Of a stretch of 64,000 nucleotides of DNA, positions 9,105 through 17,744 are shown one piece after another. The stretch comes from Streptomyces sp. NBC_00306 (GTDB lineage Bacteria > Actinomycetota > Actinomycetes > Streptomycetales > Streptomycetaceae), in NCBI RefSeq assembly GCF_036169555.1, contig NZ_CP108032.1, forward strand, positions 4,464,001-4,528,000, read 5' to 3'. The translations under genes and the position numbers were made by a program. Numbering within the stretch: the first letter of the stretch is position 1; every line of letters starts with the position of its first letter. The notes below the pieces were generated by a model, which did no database searches, was not told where the DNA came from, and saw nothing but the letters and a program-made list of their open reading frames with translations.

Positions 9105-9179
9105 GGTCCGTCGGGGCGCGGGTCCTCGGTCGCCCGGCGGCCGGTCCGTCGGGGCGCGGGTCCGTCGGGGCGCGGGTCC
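9105..9179. repeat. Three direct copies of a 21-bp GC-rich unit
   Basis: The unit GGTCCGTCGGGGCGCGGGTC plus one C occurs at 9105-9125, 9143-9163 and 9159-9179 (the last two overlap). It lies in the 156-bp convergent gap after the membrane partner gene and before the end of the DNA polymerase gene. It is one of several repeat-filled intergenic spacers in this window. Confidence 0.75.
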
Positions 9180-9230
9180 CCGTCCTCGGTCGTCCGGCCG
9201 CCGGTCCGTCGGCGCGGTCGCGGTGAGGAG

Positions 9231-10916
9231 TCACTTCGCGTCCGCGTAGCACTCCACCACCGCCGTGCTGAAGGGGAACCGCACCGGCGTCTGCCCGAAG
9301 GCGATCCGCCCCGCCAGCTCTCCGGACTCGCGGATCGCCTTCGCCACCGCCTCCGCCTCCTCCGCGGGGCAGTGCACGATCACCTCGTCGTGCTGGAAGA
9401 AGACCAGCTCCGCGCGCATGCCGGCGGTCGCCTGCCGCAGGGCCGCGAGCAGCAGGAGTGCCCAGTCCGCCGCGCTGCCCTGCACCACGAAGTTACGGGT
9501 GAACCGGCCGCGCGCCCTGGCATTGGACGAGGCGTAGCCCGGGGTGAACTCGCCGTCCTGGGACGGTTGTTCCGCGGTCTCCTGCGGGATGCCCGCCTCG
9601 TCGGCCTCGGCCGCGCCGGCCGCGCGCGGGCTGGTGCGGCCGAGCCAGGTGCGGACGAGGCGGCCCTCCTCGCCGGCCCGGGCCGCATCGTCCACATACG
9701 CCACCGCCAGCGGGAATCTGCGCCGCAGGGCCGCCAGGTTCTTCAGTCCGTCGCCCGACGTCTGGCCGTAGATCGCGCCCAGGAGTGCCACCTTGGCGTG
9801 GTCGCGGTCGCCGGAGAAGGCGCGGTCGGACAGGACCGAGTACAGATCGCCGTCGTGGCCGGCGACGTCCATCAGACCCGGGTCGCGAGAGATGGCGGCC
9901 AGCACGCGCGGCTCCATCTGGTCGGCGTCCGCGACGACGAGCCGCCAGCCCTCGTCCGCGACCACCGCCCGCCGGATCACCTTCGGGATCTGCAGGGCGC
10001 CGCCGCCGTTGGTCGTCCAGCGGCCGGAGACGGAGCCGCCCGGCAGATACCCGGGCCGGAAGCGGCCGTCCCGCACCCAGTCCTGGAGCCAGCTCCAGCC
10101 GTGCGCGACCCAGATCCGGTACAGCTTCTTGTACTGGACCAGCGGCTTCACGGCCGGGTGGTCGATCTCCTCCAGTTCCCAGCGGCGCGTCGACCGCAGC
10201 CTGATGCCCGCCTGGGCGAAGGCCTTGATGACATCCGCGGGCAGATCGGGGCGCACCCGCCGGCCGAACGCGGCCGACACCTCGTCCGCCAGCTCGGCCA
10301 GCCGGCGCGGCTCGCCGCCGCCCGCGTACCGCTCGCCCAGCAGTTCATGCAGGACGCCGCGGTGGACGTCCGCCCGCCACGGCAGCCCGGCGAGGTTCAT
10401 CTCGGCCGCGACGAGCATGCCCGCCGACTCGGCGGCGGTGAGCAGCCGCATCCGCCCGGGGTGTTCGGCGGCGTCGTGCCGGCGCAGCTGGTCGGCGTAC
10501 ACCTCCAGCAGGGACTCCAGCGGTACGGGAACCGGCTGGGGTTCGAACAGCGAGGACTGCGAGCCCGGTTCGGCGGCGCGCGGGGGCGGATCGGGGGGTA
10601 CGGGGCCGTTGTGCAGCCGGGCCAGGGCCGCCGCTGCCGAGTGGGGCTCCCCGAGCCGTCCCTCATGGCCGAGCAGCAGCAGCTCAGCGTCCTCGATGTC
10701 GTAGCACCGCTCGACCCTGACGCCGGCCGACAGCAGAAGGGGATAGATGTCGGCGGTCGAGCGCCACACCCAGCGCCCGACCTCCGGCCGGGAGCGGACG
10801 GCCTCTGCGAGGTCGGGCTCCGTGATGACGGGCCCGGCGGGCAGGCCGTCGGGGCCGAGGGGCACGAGCTGCGCCCCACCGCCCTCCGCAGCCGCCAGAG
10901 CCCATCGGTCGCTCAT
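9231..10916 (-). CDS. Family-A DNA polymerase (bifunctional 3'-5' exonuclease/polymerase type)
   Basis: The 561-residue product resembles the C-terminal part of DNA polymerase I and lacks the 5' nuclease domain. The N-terminal 190 residues correspond to a degenerate exonuclease-like domain. The polymerase half shows motif A as VVADADQMEPRVLAAIS (the usual form is DYSQIELR), motif B as DHAKVALLGAIYGQTSGDG with Lys and Tyr-Gly kept, and motif C as FFQHDEVIVHCP with the catalytic HDE. This is the separate actinobacterial polymerase, distinct from essential PolA, and probably serves repair. I chose the ATG at 10916 (protein begins MSDRWALAAAEGG); ATG 10946 is possible but adds poorly conserved residues. 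An Arg/Ala/Glu-rich insertion around residues 425-455 lies between motifs B and C. Confidence 0.85.
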   Translation of the reverse strand: MSDRWALAAAEGGGAQLVPLGPDGLPAGPVITEPDLAEAVRSRPEVGRWVWRSTADIYPLLLSAGVRVERCYDIEDAELLLLGHEGRLGEPHSAAAALARLHNGPVPPDPPPRAAEPGSQSSLFEPQPVPVPLESLLEVYADQLRRHDAAEHPGRMRLLTAAESAGMLVAAEMNLAGLPWRADVHRGVLHELLGERYAGGGEPRRLAELADEVSAAFGRRVRPDLPADVIKAFAQAGIRLRSTRRWELEEIDHPAVKPLVQYKKLYRIWVAHGWSWLQDWVRDGRFRPGYLPGGSVSGRWTTNGGGALQIPKVIRRAVVADEGWRLVVADADQMEPRVLAAISRDPGLMDVAGHDGDLYSVLSDRAFSGDRDHAKVALLGAIYGQTSGDGLKNLAALRRRFPLAVAYVDDAARAGEEGRLVRTWLGRTSPRAAGAAEADEAGIPQETAEQPSQDGEFTPGYASSNARARGRFTRNFVVQGSAADWALLLLAALRQATAGMRAELVFFQHDEVIVHCPAEEAEAVAKAIRESGELAGRIAFGQTPVRFPFSTAVVECYADAK

Positions 10917-10959
10917 GGATTCGAGTGTGGCAGGCGGGTGTGACAACGGCGGCGGACCC

Positions 10960-11150
10960 GCCGAGCGTCCGGACCGGATCGACCTGCGGCCCGGACCGGG
11001 TCGACCTCTGGCCCGGGACGTGCCGTTGCGCGAACAGGCCCCCCGGGCTCGCCGAGCGGCCGGACCCGGATCGGCCCGTGGCCCGGACCGGATCGACCCG
11101 CGGCCCGGGACGGGCCGTCGCGCGAACCGGCCCCCCCGGCCCGCCGAGTG
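10960..11150. repeat. Two tandem copies of a ~91-bp imperfect repeat
   Basis: A unit starting GCCGAGCG and ending in a C-rich run followed by GGCTC or GGCCC spans 10960-11050 and again 11051-11142, and a third copy begins at 11143 (GCCGAGTGG). Shared landmarks are CCGGACC, GGATCGACC, GGCCCGGGACG and GCGCGAAC in the same order. The array fills most of the 338-bp gap upstream of the DNA polymerase gene and downstream of the LuxR gene; apart from it I see no gene there. The polymerase promoter must lie in or beside it. Confidence 0.75.
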
Positions 11151-11254
11151 GAACCCCTCGCATCACCACGCGCCGGACCGACCGCCGCCCGCACCAGTCC
11201 CCCTGGAGACCCTTCGGGCCGCCGCGGCCCTCGGGCGCGGTTGCCCCGACTGCC

Positions 11255-12520
11255 CTACGCCACCGCGTGGAACAGCGCCGACGCCTCTCCGCGCGAGGCC
11301 ACTCCCAGCTTCGTCAGGATGTTCGCGACGTGGAACTTCACCGTCGACTCGCTGATGTGCAGCTCCTGCGCGATCACCCGGTTGCGGTGCCCCCGGGCCA
11401 GATGCGTCAGCACCTCCAGCTCCCTCGCCCCGAGCGCGCCCAGCGGATCCTCGGGGGACGACTGGGGTGTCCCCAGCGGGATCGTCGCCGTGACCGTCGT
11501 GCCCCAGCCCGGTACGGCGTCCGTGTCGAGCCGACCGCCCAGCGCCTCCAGACGTTCGGTGACCCGGTGCGGTTCGAGCGTGCACGACGAGATCCTGCCC
11601 GGGCCGTCGTCCCGTACCGTCGCCCGCAGTTCGTTGTCGGTGAGGGTCCAGCCGACGTGCATCCGGCTCAACCCGTCCTGTTCCAGCACGGTCAGCACCA
11701 CGGCCCGGACGACGGCGCGTGCCGCGTGGGCCACGTCGTTGGCCAGCGGCCGCGCCGAGTCGGGCGCGCCCAGCTCCAGCCGGACCGGGCTGTAGCGGAG
11801 CATCGGCCGCAGCGAGTCGGCGAGGCGGGCGAAGGCCTGACCGGCGGGCTCCTCGGCGACGGCCTGGTCGAGTTCGCGCGCCGAGCGCAGATCGACGAGG
11901 GCGTTGACCGCCAGGTCGACGGCGGCCGCGCGGGCCGCGGCATCGTCCAGGCCGCGGCTGCGCAGGATCCCGAGCAGTCCGGACAGTGCGGTCGCGTGCG
12001 CCTCCGTCAGCTCGGCGATCACGCGTGCCCGCTCACCCGCGGCCGCCCGCGACTGGGCCAGCGGCCCGGGCACCGCCTCGGTGGCGAGCCGGTCGAAGTG
12101 GCTGGTCACCAGGTCCCACATGGCCTGGACGACGGCGGAGTCCTGCTCCGCCACCGGGCTGTCGTCGGCGCGTACGAGGACGAGCAGCGCCCCGCGCGGG
12201 GTCGCGTCGCTCGTCACGGCCAGCACCGGGTGCTCGGCCCCGCCGATGGGGACCGTGCCCTGCCAGGGCTCGCCCGCGGTCACGGAGGCGGCCAGTGGAT
12301 GCAGTTCGGCCACGGTGATCCGCCCGGCCTGCGCACTGTCGCCGGCCGTCTTGAAGGGGGAGTGCGCGCAGTGCGTGGACAGTTCGGCCGCGGCCACATG
12401 GGGGACGACACCGCCCAGCGCCCGGGACAGCCGGGGCAGGATCTGCCCGAGCGGCTGCCGGACCACGTCGTAGGCGGCGGCCAGCGCGGGCACGGCTGAC
12501 GTGGACCCGGTGAGTTCCAT
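11255..12520 (-). CDS. LuxR-type regulator with GAF-like and histidine-kinase-like core
   Basis: The 421-residue product ends in a LuxR/NarL helix-turn-helix (LGARELEVLTHLARGHRN to FHVANILTKLGV, about residues 350-415). Upstream are a GAF-like sensor region (about 40-165), a helical dimerisation-like segment (about 165-260) and a region that looks like a HATPase_c domain (VRDDGPGRIS as a G1-like box, GWGTTVTATIPL near its end, about 270-345). The N box is degenerate and no phospho-accepting His motif is evident. It therefore looks like a one-protein signalling device that senses a ligand, perhaps binds ATP, and binds DNA directly. The ATG at 12520 gives MELTGSTSAVPAL; an upstream in-frame ATG is poorly supported. 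The divergent neighbour is an oxidoreductase gene, a possible target. Confidence 0.82.
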   Translation of the reverse strand: MELTGSTSAVPALAAAYDVVRQPLGQILPRLSRALGGVVPHVAAAELSTHCAHSPFKTAGDSAQAGRITVAELHPLAASVTAGEPWQGTVPIGGAEHPVLAVTSDATPRGALLVLVRADDSPVAEQDSAVVQAMWDLVTSHFDRLATEAVPGPLAQSRAAAGERARVIAELTEAHATALSGLLGILRSRGLDDAAARAAAVDLAVNALVDLRSARELDQAVAEEPAGQAFARLADSLRPMLRYSPVRLELGAPDSARPLANDVAHAARAVVRAVVLTVLEQDGLSRMHVGWTLTDNELRATVRDDGPGRISSCTLEPHRVTERLEALGGRLDTDAVPGWGTTVTATIPLGTPQSSPEDPLGALGARELEVLTHLARGHRNRVIAQELHISESTVKFHVANILTKLGVASRGEASALFHAVA

Positions 12521-12646
12521 GGGTGCCAGCGTACGACCGGGGCCGGCCGGGCCGGCTGTCCTTTCGGCCAGGTCCAACCGTCCCAAGGGCGGGCCGGACC
12601 CGGCCGTCCCGCGAGCAAGGCTTGGTTACGGCGGAAGGAGCCAGAC

Positions 12647-13555
12647 ATGGAAGCGATCGTCTTCGAGGAGTTCGGCGGACCCGAGGTGCTGCGTCTCGTG
12701 GAGACCGCGAAGCCGCAGCCCGGACCGGGCCAGGTGCGGGTACGGGTCGCGGCGGCGGGCGTCAACCCGCTCGACCACAAGATCCGCAACGGCTGGATGC
12801 AGGCGGTGTTCCCCACCCCGCTCCCCGCGACCCCGGGCGCGGAGTTCGCCGGGACCGTCGACGCGGTCGGTGAGGGCGTCACGGACACGGCGGTCGGTGA
12901 CGAGGTCCTGGGGTGGACCGCGACCGGCGCGTATGCGCAGTACGCCCTGAGCTCGTCCTATGCGCCGAAGCCGGCCGGTCTGGACTGGACGGCCGCGGCC
13001 GCCCTGCCCGTCGCGACCGAGACCGCCGCACGGGTACTGGCCCTGCTCGGGGTGCGGTCCGGCGAGACCCTGCTGGTGCACGGGGCCGCGGGCGTGGTCG
13101 GCGCGACGGCCGTGCAGCTCGCGGTGGCGGCCGGTGCGGAGGTCGTCGGCACGGCGTCCCCGGCCAACCACGACTACGTCAGAAGCCTCGGTGCGACTCC
13201 GGTGGCGTACGGCGAGGGGCTCGTCGGACGGGTACGCGCGGTGGCGCCCCGGGGTGTGGACGCCGTGTTCGACGCGGCAGGCAAGGGCGCGCTGCCCGAC
13301 TCGATCGAGCTGCGTGGCGGCACGGCCGAGCGGATCGTCACCATCGCCGATCCGGAGGCGGGGACCTACGGGGTGACGTTCTCCGCGAACACCGTCGAGG
13401 CACCCGAGCCCGCGCTCTTCGAGCACGCCCGGCTGGCGGCCGACGGCACCCTGCGCGTCACGATCGTGGAGACCTTCCCACTGGCGGAGGCGGCCAAGGC
13501 GCAGACGCTGAGCGAGACGGGCCATGCGCCCGGGAAGATCGTGATCACTCCGTAG
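12647..13555 (+). CDS. NADP-dependent zinc-less alcohol dehydrogenase/quinone oxidoreductase family
   Basis: The 302-residue product belongs to the medium-chain dehydrogenase/reductase superfamily. Residues 1-115 form the GroES-like domain (PGAEFAGTVDAVGEGV) and residues 120-230 the Rossmann NAD(P) domain (LLVHGAAGVVGATAVQLA). The catalytic zinc Cys/His ligands of classical ADH are absent, as in quinone oxidoreductases. It probably reduces a quinone or an activated carbonyl with NADPH. GGAAGGAG precedes the ATG at good distance. It is divergent from the LuxR-type regulator and its 3' end overlaps the acetyltransferase gene by 11 bp in convergent orientation, so the two may show antisense interference. 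Confidence 0.88.
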   Translation: MEAIVFEEFGGPEVLRLVETAKPQPGPGQVRVRVAAAGVNPLDHKIRNGWMQAVFPTPLPATPGAEFAGTVDAVGEGVTDTAVGDEVLGWTATGAYAQYALSSSYAPKPAGLDWTAAAALPVATETAARVLALLGVRSGETLLVHGAAGVVGATAVQLAVAAGAEVVGTASPANHDYVRSLGATPVAYGEGLVGRVRAVAPRGVDAVFDAAGKGALPDSIELRGGTAERIVTIADPEAGTYGVTFSANTVEAPEPALFEHARLAADGTLRVTIVETFPLAEAAKAQTLSETGHAPGKIVITP

Positions 13556-14114
13556 CGTCCGTGAGGGTGCGGATCACCCGGGCCGGGCTGCCGACCGCGA
13601 GCACCCCGGCCGGGAGATCCCGGGTGACCACGGACCCGGCCCCGACGACGGTGTTCTCGCCGACCGTCACACCGGGGCAGACGATCACCCCGCCGCCGAG
13701 CCAGACGTTGTCGCCGATGGTCACCGGCTCGGCCTTCTCCCAGCCCGCGCGGCGGCGCTCGGTGTCCAGTTCATGGGTCGCGGTGAGGAGCTGGACGTTC
13801 GGGCCGATCTGCACGTCCGCGCCGACGGTGATCGGCGCCGGGTCCAGGAAGACCGCGTTGACGTTGATGAACGTCCGGTCCCCGATGGAGATGTGGTGGC
13901 CGTAGTCGCACTGGAACGGCGGGCGGATGTTCACGTTCTCGCCCACGGAGCCCAGCAGTTCGGCCAGGATCCGCGCCCGGTCGGCGGGTGCCGCGCCGCC
14001 GTTCGCGTTGTAGGCGGCGCACAGCGCGAAGCGCCGCTCGGTGTCCGCCCCCAGCTCGGGGTCGTCCGGGAGGTACCACTCTCCGGCCAGCATGCGGTCC
14101 TTGTTCTCGCCCAC
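13545..14114 (-). CDS. Sugar O-acetyltransferase (maltose/galactoside acetyltransferase family)
   Basis: The 189-residue product has the N-terminal Maa domain (DRMLAGEWYLPDDPEL) and a left-handed beta-helix made of hexapeptide repeats (for example IGDRTF, ITVGAD, VTIGDN, VTVGEN). The catalytic His is in TATHELD (His114). The enzyme would transfer acetyl from acetyl-CoA to a sugar 6-hydroxyl and works as a trimer. I chose GTG 14114 because GGGAGGAGCTGAC stands directly before it, an excellent ribosome-binding site; the upstream ATG at 14183 has none. It runs convergent to, and overlaps by 11 bp, the oxidoreductase gene. Confidence 0.9.
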   Translation of the reverse strand: MGENKDRMLAGEWYLPDDPELGADTERRFALCAAYNANGGAAPADRARILAELLGSVGENVNIRPPFQCDYGHHISIGDRTFINVNAVFLDPAPITVGADVQIGPNVQLLTATHELDTERRRAGWEKAEPVTIGDNVWLGGGVIVCPGVTVGENTVVGAGSVVTRDLPAGVLAVGSPARVIRTLTDATE

Positions 14115-14215
14115 GTCAGCTCCTCCCGGCTTCCCGGCCTCCCGGATCCCGTACGGTCCGACGGCATCTCTAGGATCGATCATGTCGGTCCGAACGGAAC
14201 CAGGGGTGGGGATTC

Positions 14216-14896
14216 GTGGTACGAGGTGTGGTGCGGCGCATGGGAGCGAGAGCGCTCCCGGCAGCGCTGCTGCTGGGTGTGGTGACGGGGTGTGCGGCGG
14301 AGCAGGAGCCGAAGGAGCCAGCGGCCGGGGCGAAGAGCACGGCGACGGGGAAGAGCACGGCAGGTGCCCCGGCAGGTGCCCCGGCAGGCTCCCCGGCGGG
14401 CGCCGTCGCGAAGGGCGGCTCGATCGGAGGCAAGGGCTCGGCGTGTGTGCTGCCCGTCGCCTTCGACCTCGCCTCCGGCTGGTCGCCGGAAGCGGTCAGG
14501 ATCGACGCCGAGTTCGGTGCGCTGAAGCACGGCCCGGTGACCCTCGTCTGTGAGATCGACGCCAAGCCGGCCGGGAACATCGGCTATCTGCGGGTGTGGA
14601 CCGGCGGTGCGGGGGCCACCGATCCGCGCGCGGCGCTGGAGGCCTTCGTGGCCGAGGAGTCCAAGAGCAAGAAGGACGTCGCGTATACGAAGACCACGGT
14701 GGGCGGCTTCGCGGCGGCCGAGGTGACCTACCTCAACACCGACGAGTTCCTCGACGCACCGAAGAAGGAACGAGCGCTCGCCTTCGCCGCCCCGCGGGGT
14801 CTGGTCGTGCTGCACCTGGGCGGGATGGACAGCGAGGAGCACGAGCAGATGCTGCCGGCGTACGAGCTGGCGAAGAAGAGCGTGCACGGGGTCTGA
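14216..14896 (+). CDS. Putative lipoprotein
   Basis: The 226-residue product has a basic N-terminus, a hydrophobic core and a lipobox (LLGVVTGC, Cys26), so it should be exported and lipid-anchored. Residues 30-62 are a low-complexity Ala/Gly/Pro/Lys/Ser linker containing three AGAP/AGSP-type repeats. The globular part (about 70-226) contains two Cys (in GSACVLPVAF and TLVCEIDAK) that could form a disulfide; this is a recurring actinobacterial lipoprotein family of unknown function. The GTG at 14216 follows GGGG at weak spacing, and ATG 14240 is an alternative that keeps the signal peptide. It stands alone between a divergent acetyltransferase gene and a downstream membrane protein gene. Confidence 0.82.
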   Translation: MVRGVVRRMGARALPAALLLGVVTGCAAEQEPKEPAAGAKSTATGKSTAGAPAGAPAGSPAGAVAKGGSIGGKGSACVLPVAFDLASGWSPEAVRIDAEFGALKHGPVTLVCEIDAKPAGNIGYLRVWTGGAGATDPRAALEAFVAEESKSKKDVAYTKTTVGGFAAAEVTYLNTDEFLDAPKKERALAFAAPRGLVVLHLGGMDSEEHEQMLPAYELAKKSVHGV

Positions 14897-15075
14897 ACGG
14901 GCGGGCGACCGGGGCGGGTTGCCGGGCAGAGCGCCTGCCTCCGCGCTCGGCTCGTCGTCGGGTCGCGCGCAATGCCCTCCCCGACTCCGGTACCGCCCCG
15001 CCTCCCCCGCACGGCGGACCAGGACTCTCCTCGGCGCCGACGCGACGGACCGGTCCCCGCGGCGAGTCTCGACAC

Positions 15076-15588
15076 ATGCCGAGAATGCGAGCTCTGCCGA
15101 ATGTTCCGTACCGCGTCGCCGTCGCCGCCCACGCCGTACCGTTGATCACCCTGCCGTCCGGTCTGTGGCGGCTGGCCCTCGCCGCCGGGCTGCCGGTGGC
15201 CGAGGACTCCGTGCCCCATTGGGGTCAGGGGCTCTACGTCGTCATGCTGAGCGTCGTTTCCGAGGCGCTTGCTCTGCTGACGCTCGGACTGGTGCGGTCG
15301 TGGGGCGAGGTCGTGCCGGCCTGGGTCCCCGTGCTGGGGGGGCGCCGCGTGCGGCCGGCGGCGGCGGTGACCGCCGCGCTGGCGGGGGCGGCCGGGCTGG
15401 TCGCGGTGCTCGGCTGGGCGGTCTACGCCTCCGTGGCCGGACTGGGCGAAGGGTCCATCGGCTCACCGGCGCAGAACGCCCTGCTGCTGGTCTGCTACCT
15501 CCCGTTGATCGCCTGGCCCCCGCTCCTGGTGTACGTGGCGGTCGCGTACCACCGGCGCAGGACCGCGCTCGTTCCTGTCCGGGTGTGA
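15076..15588 (+). CDS. Small integral membrane protein, four predicted TM segments
   Basis: The family is not recognised. The product of about 170 residues has four hydrophobic segments (roughly residues 12-35, 52-75, 95-117 and 135-158) joined by short basic or Gly-rich loops and ends with a basic tail (YHRRRTALVPVRV). I chose the ATG at 15076 (MPRMRALPNVPYRVAVAAHA); ATG 15085 is equally possible, and longer upstream frames have poor composition. It converges on the FtsX-type permease gene with a 50-bp gap. Such small membrane proteins often lie beside MacB-type ABC genes, but orientation gives no operon link here. Confidence 0.72.
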   Translation: MPRMRALPNVPYRVAVAAHAVPLITLPSGLWRLALAAGLPVAEDSVPHWGQGLYVVMLSVVSEALALLTLGLVRSWGEVVPAWVPVLGGRRVRPAAAVTAALAGAAGLVAVLGWAVYASVAGLGEGSIGSPAQNALLLVCYLPLIAWPPLLVYVAVAYHRRRTALVPVRV

Positions 15589-15638
15589 AGCGCGGTCGGC
15601 CGTCACGTGCCCCACCCCCACGCCCCACGCCCGGTGCG

Positions 15639-17744
15639 TCACCGGCGCGTTGCCCCCCACGCGGGCAGAAGCGCCGCGGCCAACGCGACGACCGCACACA
15701 CGCCTGCCGCCGCACCGGCCGTGCCCCAGGGAATCGTCACCGTGACGGGTGCGGACAGGGACGCCAGTGCCGCCCCGAGCCCTACGAGGTTCACCGCGGT
15801 GACAGCGGCTCCGAGCAACGCGCCGATCCCGACGGCGAGCAGCGACTCGCCCGCCACGACCCGCAGGATCTGCGCCCGCGTCGCGCCCGCCGACCGCAGG
15901 GAGCCGAACTCGCGGGAGCGGACCGCCGTCGCCATCAGCAGGGTGTTGCCGAGGGCGATCACCGTGTAGAGGACGGCGATGCCGAGCACCACCAGCAGCC
16001 CGAGGCGGGTCTTCGGGCTGGTGCGAGGATGCGTCGCCGCGGCCCAGGCATCCGCGGTGCGCACCTCGCCGCCGCTCGCCCGCAACGCCTCCCGGACCGC
16101 CGCCGGTTCTGCGGCGCCGGACCCCAGCCGTACGTCGATGCGGTCGGTGCGTGCCGCGGTCGCGTTGGCCGCGGTGATATACACCCCGTTGTTGCCCGTG
16201 CCCGTCGCCATCACCGCCGCGATGCGCAGCGACGCGGGCCGCCCGTCGCCGAGACGGACGGTCACCCGCTCGCCGACGGTGTGCCGCTCCCACTCCTCGT
16301 TCACGATGATCGAGGAGTCGTCGAGGGTGTGCGGATCGCCCGCGACGACCGGCAGCCGCGCGATGCGGGCGAAGGCGGCCGGGTCCGAGACCGCGCGCGC
16401 GTCGGACCGGATCAGCGCGGCGCCGTCCTCCCGTACGAACACGGCGGTCGACGCGCTCGCGGAGACCGTCGCTCCCGGCACCCGCACGGGCCGCAACTCC
16501 TCACCTGTGACGACGAGATGGGCCGAGGTCTGCCGTCGTGCCTCCGCTGCCTTGGCCGCGGTGACCGTCTCCGCCGTGCCGAGGAGCGAGCCCGCCAGGC
16601 CCACCGTGACCAGAACGGGTGCGGCGACGGCGGCCGTACGGCGCAGGGCGGCGGCGGTGTTCTCCCGTACGAGCAGCCCGGTGGCTCCGGGCAGGGGCAG
16701 CGCCCGCGCCAACGGACGTACGAGCAGCGGGGCGAGCAGGGCGACGGCCGTGATCAGGACCATCGGCCGGGTGGTGTACGTCTTGCGCTTCAGCAGGCCG
16801 GACGGGTCGGTGGCGAGGGTCCACACGAGCAGGCCCGCGCCCACGATAAGCAGCGTGCACCCCGCGATGCGGCGGACCGGAGTCAGCACACCGCTGTCGA
16901 CGTCCGACTCGCGCAGGGCGGCCATGGGTCCGATGTGCCCCGCGCGGCGGGACGCGGCCCACGCGCCGCAGAGCGCGACCAGCAGGCCGGTCGAGAAGGC
17001 CGTCCAGTACGGCCAGACGATCCCGTCCCCGATGGTGAACCACGGTGGCGCGGCGTCTCCCCGCACCAGTACCTCCGCCAGCCGTGGCGCCCCCCACGCG
17101 CCGAGCGCGCACCCCGCGGCGGACGCGAGCACGCCGACCCCGGCGGCCTCGGTCAGCAGCAGCCGGCGGATCTGGCCGGGTGTCGCGCCCGTGGTCCTGA
17201 GAAGCCCGAACTCCCGTGCGCGCAGGGCCACCGCGAAGGCGAAGGTCGATGCGACGACGAAGACCGAGACGAAGGCGGTGACGCCACCCGCGGTGCCGAG
17301 CAGGGCGTTGGCGGTCGTCAGGGCCTCCGCGTCCCGTTCGGCCTCCGGGTCGGACTGCCGTCGGCCGGCGCCGGTGAGGACGCGGGCCCGGTCGCCGACG
17401 ACCTTGCGCACGGCGGCCGCAGGGGCGTCGATGCCGACGGCGTTCGGGGTGCCGTCCGCCGTCACCGGGCCCAGCGCTTGCAGATCGCGCAGCAGTCCGG
17501 AGTCCACAGGGTGGGGACGGTCGAGCTTCTTCGGCCCGGCGCCGTCGACGGTGACGGTGTCCGTGCCCGCCACCACCACCGGCGAGGCGGCGAAGCGCCG
17601 GGGCGGCTGTTCCGGCGCCCCGACGGTCGAGGCGAGCCCCAGACCCATGGTGGCCAGCAGCCCGACGCCCAGCGCGAGGGCGACGAAGCTGCCGGCGAAG
17701 GAGACCCAGTGGGTGCGCAGGGCGCTCAGCGCGACGGTCAGCAC
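15639..17744 (-). CDS. ABC transporter permease, FtsX/MacB-like with duplicated membrane domain
   Basis: The 701-residue product starts with one TM segment (VSFAGSFVALALGVGLLAT), has an extracytoplasmic domain, three TM segments near 260-390, a second half with another TM near 430-490, another extracytoplasmic domain, and three terminal TM segments. That is the 10-TM layout of large FtsX-domain permeases, which form mechanotransmission complexes or export peptides and envelope stress ligands. The GTG start overlaps the stop of the ATPase gene by seven bases, so the pair is translationally coupled. Substrate unknown; resistance to envelope-active antibiotics is the common role in Gram-positives. 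Confidence 0.9.
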   Translation of the reverse strand: MLTVALSALRTHWVSFAGSFVALALGVGLLATMGLGLASTVGAPEQPPRRFAASPVVVAGTDTVTVDGAGPKKLDRPHPVDSGLLRDLQALGPVTADGTPNAVGIDAPAAAVRKVVGDRARVLTGAGRRQSDPEAERDAEALTTANALLGTAGGVTAFVSVFVVASTFAFAVALRAREFGLLRTTGATPGQIRRLLLTEAAGVGVLASAAGCALGAWGAPRLAEVLVRGDAAPPWFTIGDGIVWPYWTAFSTGLLVALCGAWAASRRAGHIGPMAALRESDVDSGVLTPVRRIAGCTLLIVGAGLLVWTLATDPSGLLKRKTYTTRPMVLITAVALLAPLLVRPLARALPLPGATGLLVRENTAAALRRTAAVAAPVLVTVGLAGSLLGTAETVTAAKAAEARRQTSAHLVVTGEELRPVRVPGATVSASASTAVFVREDGAALIRSDARAVSDPAAFARIARLPVVAGDPHTLDDSSIIVNEEWERHTVGERVTVRLGDGRPASLRIAAVMATGTGNNGVYITAANATAARTDRIDVRLGSGAAEPAAVREALRASGGEVRTADAWAAATHPRTSPKTRLGLLVVLGIAVLYTVIALGNTLLMATAVRSREFGSLRSAGATRAQILRVVAGESLLAVGIGALLGAAVTAVNLVGLGAALASLSAPVTVTIPWGTAGAAAGVCAVVALAAALLPAWGATRR

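Noticed and set aside
13545..13555. Convergent 11-bp overlap as a sign of a truncated gene
   Set aside because: Both the oxidoreductase and acetyltransferase products have normal family lengths and complete C-terminal motifs.
14341..14400. Short in-frame repeat (AGAP/AGSP) as a mobile or frameshifted element
   Set aside because: It lies in the linker of a lipoprotein just after the lipobox, where Ala/Gly/Pro low-complexity sequence is normal.
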